A model generated the notes under the pieces. The model saw nothing but the letters and a program-made list of their open reading frames with translations, did no database searches and had not been told where the DNA came from. A stretch of DNA of 9,915 nucleotides from Burkholderiales bacterium (GTDB lineage: Bacteria > Pseudomonadota > Gammaproteobacteria > Burkholderiales > Burkholderiaceae_F), in NCBI GenBank assembly GCA_021205255.1, contig JAJPXW010000146.1:1-9915 (forward strand), given 5' to 3'. This document shows, piece by piece, positions 6,043-9,915 of this stretch; within the stretch, counting starts at the first letter, position 1; each line of letters opens with the position of its first letter. The position numbers were made by a program, and so were the translations under genes.

Positions 6043-6200
6043 CTATTTACAACGTCACTTGTCAAATACGTCAACTTAAGACCTGGAACTGAACTGCACT
6101 CCATTTGATTAGACGTATGTTTTTTCTGAATACGGTTTTTAAGCCGATTAAGGAAGAACTTTTGATCTTCGCTAAGGTTGCATGTAACGGTTCTTTCCAT
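6043..6200 (-). pseudogene. Probable N-terminal piece of the disrupted AraC-family regulator
   Basis: From an ATG at 6198-6200 the minus strand encodes MERTVTCNLSEDQKFFLNRL, then a basic stretch and CSSVPGLKLTYLTSD. Many AraC regulators with an AraC_N domain open with a helix of this kind and then [ST]xxPGLxLYRSD, so the match is plausible but short. The frame runs on into the tnpB remnant in the wrong frame and stops at 5970-5972. It is also open upstream to 6299, but that part looks like nothing known. No strong ribosome binding site precedes the ATG. The claim is strengthened by the AraC tail at 5598-5687 on the far side of the tnpB remnant. Confidence 0.45.
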
Positions 6201-6456
6201 AAGGACTATTCTAAAGTCAACTCTGTCCGGAAATATAGTGTTAGTTCCTAAGCATCCATTGATTACCAACACTCCTGCAGACCGAACCACCGGGTTCATT
6301 ATTAGACAGCCAAAGTTGCGGTAGTGTTACGTTGCAAGCGGAAAGTTGATTGGTCATTTTACTTATGGCAACTTACCAATTAGCCCATAGCAAACTAGAC
6401 CAAAGCTTGGAGACCAAACGTTTTAGTTCCGAACAGAGTCTTATCCGTACTTGTTA
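6201..6456. other. Spacer downstream of the aldo/keto reductase, no gene seen
   Basis: On the reductase's own strand I see no convincing coding frame and no good terminator hairpin. The remaining open frames here are short or lie opposite the reductase gene. Confidence 0.4.
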
Positions 6457-7473
6457 TTACTTGTTGAAATCCTTCTGTTCCGATGGAGCCAATGCCCTTT
6501 CGTCCCTAGCTAATGCACCTACAATTTTATGCGGTGCATAAGGCTCTTCAAGATAAGCAACTTCTTCATCAGTAAGAACAAAATCAACTGCAGACGCGGC
6601 ATTGTCAAGATGCACTGGCTTTGTAGCTCCAATAATTGGTGCAGTTACACCTTTGGCAAAGAGCCAAGAAATGGCAACTTGCGCCATTGAGACATCTCTC
6701 TTCTGTGCAACTTCGGCAACGCGATCCACAATTAATTGATCATTGTCTTTTGCATGATCGTACTTAACTTGCATTGCCTTATCCGTTGCGCTTCTTGGAG
6801 AATCGGAAAGCCATTTAGGATGTGTAAGGTGCCCACCTGCAAGTGGACTATAGGGAACTAGAGATACACCATATTGCTTACAAATTGGAATCAACTCTCG
6901 TTCGTCTTCACGGTAAAGTAGGTTGTAATGATTCTGCATTGCGGAAAATTGCGTCCAACCGTTCTTTGCTGCTACCTCCATCATATTGTGGAATTGGTAT
7001 CCAAACATCGCAGACGCGCCTAGCGCCCTTACCTTACCTGCCTTAACAAGAGAATTCAGCGTTTCAAGCGTCTCTCCTATCGGAGTCGCGTAGTCGTAAC
7101 GGTGGATATAGTAAAGGTCGAGGTAATCAGTACCCAAGCGCTGGAGGGTTCCATCTATCTCACGCAGAATAGCCTCTTTCGCAAGATGGCCTTCGTTGCA
7201 ATAGACCTTAGAAGCAAGCACTACCTTGTCCCGTGGTACGCCAAGATCCTTTAACGCCTTACCAATGAACTGTTCGCTTTCACCACAGGAATAGACGTTA
7301 GCCGTATCGATAAAGTTGCATCCTAGGTCGAGGCCCTTCTTAATGATTTCAGTAGTTTTTGGCTGATCCAAAGTCCACAGGAAGAATTTGTCCGAAGGGT
7401 TGCCATAAGACATGCCACCAAGGCAAATCTTAGAAACTTCAATATCGGTTTTGCCCAGTTTTGCGTATTTCAC
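6457..7473 (-). CDS. Aldo/keto reductase (YajO-like)
   Basis: A 338-residue cytosolic NAD(P)H-dependent reductase of the AKR (beta/alpha)8-barrel superfamily that reduces aldehydes or ketones to alcohols. The catalytic tetrad is visible: D56 (NFIDTANVY), Y61, K89 (VLASKVY) and H124 (YYIHRYD). Other family marks are LGGMSYG near residue 20, NHYNLLYREDE, and the cofactor-binding C-terminal stretch with PIIGATKPVHLDNA. The sequence style (MSYG, YIHRYD) resembles the YajO group, whose E. coli member has been linked to 1-deoxyxylulose 5-phosphate formation and thiamine supply; the true substrate cannot be read from sequence. Length is normal and no key residue is missing. The start is GTG at 7473, supported by an upstream AGGAGA. 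The gene reads leftward, with AraC-family remnants downstream on the same strand that may once have encoded its regulator. Confidence 0.9.
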   Translation of the reverse strand: MKYAKLGKTDIEVSKICLGGMSYGNPSDKFFLWTLDQPKTTEIIKKGLDLGCNFIDTANVYSCGESEQFIGKALKDLGVPRDKVVLASKVYCNEGHLAKEAILREIDGTLQRLGTDYLDLYYIHRYDYATPIGETLETLNSLVKAGKVRALGASAMFGYQFHNMMEVAAKNGWTQFSAMQNHYNLLYREDERELIPICKQYGVSLVPYSPLAGGHLTHPKWLSDSPRSATDKAMQVKYDHAKDNDQLIVDRVAEVAQKRDVSMAQVAISWLFAKGVTAPIIGATKPVHLDNAASAVDFVLTDEEVAYLEEPYAPHKIVGALARDERALAPSEQKDFNK

Positions 7474-7478
7474 TATTC

Positions 7479-7484
7479 TCTCCT
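7479..7484 (-). promoter_or_regulatory. Shine-Dalgarno site supporting a GTG start at 7473
   Basis: On the minus strand the sequence reads CTAGGAGAGAATAGTGAAATAC. AGGAGA lies five bases before the GTG, and translation from there gives the standard aldo/keto reductase N-terminus (KYAKLGKTDIEVSKICLGG). There is no ATG at this point. Confidence 0.75.
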
Positions 7485-7562
7485 AGCTATAAATTCGAAC
7501 CTCAATTTAGAAGTCCCAGAAGTCTAAGCAGTGTCTTTGTTCATATTTCTTAAGAACTTTGA

Positions 7563-7907
7563 AGCAGTTGGCTAATAAGAAGAGATACAGAGCTCAAGAA
7601 AAAGTTTCCTTGTTTCTACATTCTCAGAGGAAATGTTGGAAATTTAGTTATCCAGGACTTTTACAAGGTACATAGATTAGAGGAGATAGGCTTTAATTAT
7701 TTATCCAAACTTAGGGAATTTTTGCCTAATCCTCTAAAGAGATCAACAAGCTATAGTGATTTTTCTGGTGAAACTTTGCCTTTTAATGGGAACCAAAGAT
7801 CTGTTACAACCAAAATTGGCCAATTACGGAAGATAGACCTAAATAAGATCTATGGCAGTTTGAACACTGAGCGATGTCCCTCTGTATGTGTTGATGTGGT
7901 TAATTGA
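7563..7907 (+). pseudogene. 114-codon open frame without an ATG or GTG start
   Basis: The frame is open from just after a TGA at 7560-7562 to a TGA at 7905-7907. Stretches include FPCFYILRGNVGNLVIQDFY, KVHRLEEIGFNYLSKLREFL and KRSTSYSDFSGETLPFNGNQ. The only common alternative start is TTG at 7722, which would give 61 residues, with a weak AGGGAA ahead of it. A run of 114 codons is unlikely by chance in such AT-rich DNA, so this may be a 5'-truncated gene remnant or a gene with a rare start. I do not recognise the family. It converges on the flavoprotein gene, with a hairpin between them. Confidence 0.35.
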
Positions 7908-7992
7908 AAATCTTAGGAGGACGGATTGTAGAAAGACCTTAACCGCTTTCGTGCATCTTCGGGCAAAAGTACTATAACTATGCCTCTACATC

Positions 7993-8024
7993 AATGCCCA
8001 CTAGCACTTTAACTAGTGGGCATT
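7993..8024 (-). terminator. Terminator hairpin after the flavoprotein gene
   Basis: AATGCCCACTAG (7993-8004) and CTAGTGGGCATT (8013-8024) are perfect 12-bp complements around an 8-base loop. The hairpin begins about 48 bp beyond the stop of the leftward flavoprotein gene and also follows the rightward open frame at 7563-7907, so it could act both ways. The T-tract is poor on both strands. Confidence 0.6.
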
Positions 8025-8072
8025 AATTAACTTACTTAACACTAATTGGGAAATCAATCAGTGCGATTTAAC

Positions 8073-9914
8073 TTACTTCAATGCATCCGCTAAAGCTTCT
8101 TTAAATCCCTGAGAAGTTACAGAAGCACCGGTATAGTTATCAACATTACCGTTACTTTGAACAGCTTCCGTCGGAAGAATTTCAAGAGCCTTGCTTCCGA
8201 CTCCCGGAGTCTCTTCTTGCTTAAGAATCCTGACTGACACAATCTTACCGTTATCGGACTTTACAGCCAATACTATCTGACCACCAATTCCTTGGCCAAT
8301 ACCTAGCTTTTCTCCTGGCTCGAGAACGTATTCTTGCTGTAAAGTAACCTGATTAAATCCTGGCTTACCATTCAATACTGATCTTTGGTCTACATCAGAT
8401 TTGGTATTAGCTGCTTCAGCACCAGCAATTCTGCCAAAAATCAAGCTTTCACCAATATTGCCACTGCCGTTGTACTTGTTGCTAAATACCGAACCGAGTT
8501 CTCCAGCGCCATAAAGATGCGGAATTCTTTTACCTTGCCTATCTAGAATTGCAGCAGTTTCGTCACGCTCCGGACCTCCCTGGGTGTTGGTATAGGTCGG
8601 GACTACTTCAACTGCATAGAACGGAGCGGTCGTCAGTGGCTTTAGCAATTTTGGAGAACGATCAAATTCTTGATCTTTACCATCTTTGCAATATTGGTTA
8701 TAACGCTTAACTTGATCGACTAGACCCTCAACGTCGATATTCATGAGCTTTGCTAGCTCTTCAAGAGTATCAGCTTTCTTCACTATACCTTTTTCGATTT
8801 CGGCCAGATTCCCATCGCTCCAAGAACCATAGATCCGAGACGCTTTACGAGCATTTTCATCAAAGATCATATAGGCAGGATCGGGCATTTGCAGGTAGTT
8901 GTAATCACCATGGAATGGTACCCTTCCGTGTCTTGTCTTCTTGGCTTCATTAAAGAAACGTTTGCCATCAGGACCCACCATGATGACATTATGTCTTGTA
9001 AAAGCTGGACCAGACCAATCAGAGTCTTTCTCGCCAGTAACCATATAGCCATAGGAAATACCAGTTTCAGGATTCAAAACATTTGGATCAGGTCCGTTGT
9101 TGTTAGCCATATTGACCATATTGGCTTTAACATCCATGGCCATCAGAACACCTTCACCAGTGTTGTACCGAGCACCTTTTGAATAGGCTTTTTGAGTACG
9201 GGCAAAATCACGGAACATATCTGGATTGTTTTCGTAACCACCTGTAGCCAGCACCACACCGTTTTTAGCCCGTACGTACTTTGGTTGACCTTCTACTTCA
9301 ATGATTACGCCATGAATAATTCCAGTTTCTGGATCTTGAATAAGCTTTTTGCCGGGAGAGTTATACCAAACATCAATATTGTTGCCTCTCTGCTGAATGT
9401 TCTTTTGCATTAAAGCATAAAGGGCACCATCACCACCTGGAAGTTTTACACCTGTACTTCTGTAGGCTTCTGCGCCTTCGTACTCTGGATATTCGACAGA
9501 TGGGTATTCAGGTGGATTTTCAACCCCTAAAAACTTCATATAGTCGACTTGTTTCTTCGCACCGTGAATAAAAGCCAACAAAGTCTTATCTGATGGAGTT
9601 GGATTTTCACCTCTTAGGCGTTGAAGATATTTAAGGGCTTCTTCGTCAGAATATTTAGGATCGATGGAAAGCACATGTTGTGCAGCATATTTACTATTGC
9701 CACCTTCCTTACCTTGTGGTGCTTTTTCAGACAGCAACACCTTTGCACCTTTATCTGCAGCCGCTATTGAAGCTGCACTTCCTGCAAAACCGTATCCAAG
9801 GACAACTACGTCATACTCCGCATCCCATGGAATAGTTGCTAGAAAATCTTTTTGAGCTGTTACTCCGTTATTTACAGGTGAATTGCTCTCTTCAGTGGCC
9901 TGAATAGGGGTACC
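8073..9914 (-). CDS. FAD-binding fumarate-reductase-family oxidoreductase with C-terminal FMN domain (5' end outside window)
   Basis: At least 613 residues, open to the right edge, so the N-terminus is missing. An internal GTG at 9740 is not the start: upstream in frame lies the FAD-binding motif VVVLGYGFAGSAAS (9780-9797 encodes GYGFAG). It is preceded by a polar linker of about 35 residues, compatible with an exported protein whose signal lies beyond the window. Order: FAD domain of the fumarate reductase/succinate dehydrogenase superfamily (GGNSKYAAQHV; GPDGKRFFNEAKKTRHG; YGAGELGS...GRIAG), then an FMN-binding domain (about 8360 to the stop) ending in NYTGASVTSQG, whose second threonine (8115-8117) is the expected ApbE-type FMN ester site. 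The usual fumarate-holding residues look substituted: NNNGPDPN for the HPT region, YTNTQGG for HHTMGG, and NKYNGSGNIGE for NRLGGNA. The TR of the proton-donor region (TRHG) remains. It probably reduces another unsaturated or oxidised electron acceptor. Confidence 0.85.
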   Translation of the reverse strand, partial: GTPIQATEESNSPVNNGVTAQKDFLATIPWDAEYDVVVLGYGFAGSAASIAAADKGAKVLLSEKAPQGKEGGNSKYAAQHVLSIDPKYSDEEALKYLQRLRGENPTPSDKTLLAFIHGAKKQVDYMKFLGVENPPEYPSVEYPEYEGAEAYRSTGVKLPGGDGALYALMQKNIQQRGNNIDVWYNSPGKKLIQDPETGIIHGVIIEVEGQPKYVRAKNGVVLATGGYENNPDMFRDFARTQKAYSKGARYNTGEGVLMAMDVKANMVNMANNNGPDPNVLNPETGISYGYMVTGEKDSDWSGPAFTRHNVIMVGPDGKRFFNEAKKTRHGRVPFHGDYNYLQMPDPAYMIFDENARKASRIYGSWSDGNLAEIEKGIVKKADTLEELAKLMNIDVEGLVDQVKRYNQYCKDGKDQEFDRSPKLLKPLTTAPFYAVEVVPTYTNTQGGPERDETAAILDRQGKRIPHLYGAGELGSVFSNKYNGSGNIGESLIFGRIAGAEAANTKSDVDQRSVLNGKPGFNQVTLQQEYVLEPGEKLGIGQGIGGQIVLAVKSDNGKIVSVRILKQEETPGVGSKALEILPTEAVQSNGNVDNYTGASVTSQGFKEALADALK

Positions 9915-9915
9915 T

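Noticed and set aside
8750..9413. Several short open frames opposite or within the flavoprotein gene
   Set aside because: They overlap a long gene with clear domain motifs and have no independent support.
9740..9740. Flavoprotein start at 9740
   Set aside because: The codon is an internal GTG; the FAD-binding GxGxxG motif lies upstream in the same frame, so the true start is beyond the window.
8073..9914. Naming the flavoprotein FrdA or a true fumarate reductase
   Set aside because: The family's substrate-holding His/His/Arg positions look substituted, so only the superfamily can be supported.

Overview
The window looks like an accessory-flavoured stretch of an AT-rich chromosome from a succinate-forming anaerobic gammaproteobacterium, most likely of the Succinivibrionaceae. 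The main basis is the ATP-type PEP carboxykinase, which reads much like the Anaerobiospirillum succiniciproducens enzyme as I remember it, including the shared stretch KAKVENFKELGLNSETA. A fumarate-reductase-family flavoprotein with a covalent-FMN site fits the same lifestyle. The taxonomic call is an inference, not a search result.

Layout. 1-1702: mostly non-coding AT-rich DNA with one leftward gene for a small exported protein (709-1281). 1703-3205: a rightward gene for an exported cysteine-rich protein, open for about 500 codons except for one in-frame TGA, followed by a good hairpin terminator. 3282-3815: a degraded interval with a decayed leftward coding fragment, three tandem 21-22 bp units resembling IS21-family ends, and a 16-bp direct repeat on its borders. 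3831-5519: pckA, with a 23-residue C-terminal extension. 5564-6200: a wreck in which the head and tail of an AraC-type regulator gene flank a GC-rich remnant of an IS200/IS605-type tnpB. 6457-7473: a leftward aldo/keto reductase with a GTG start. 7563-7907: a 114-codon open frame with no normal start. 8073 to the right edge: the 3' part of a leftward FAD/FMN oxidoreductase.

The intact genes suggest redox and fermentative carbon metabolism. PckA in such bacteria fixes CO2 onto PEP to give oxaloacetate, which feeds the reductive branch to succinate. The flavoprotein belongs to the fumarate reductase superfamily, but the residues that normally hold fumarate appear substituted, so its electron acceptor is probably something else. 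The AraC remnant lies downstream of the aldo/keto reductase on the same strand and may once have regulated it.

I found no intact, clearly new multi-gene system. The best leads are the TGA-interrupted repeat protein, the AraC/TnpB wreck and the unusual flavoprotein active site. I saw no convincing tRNA, rRNA or CRISPR array.
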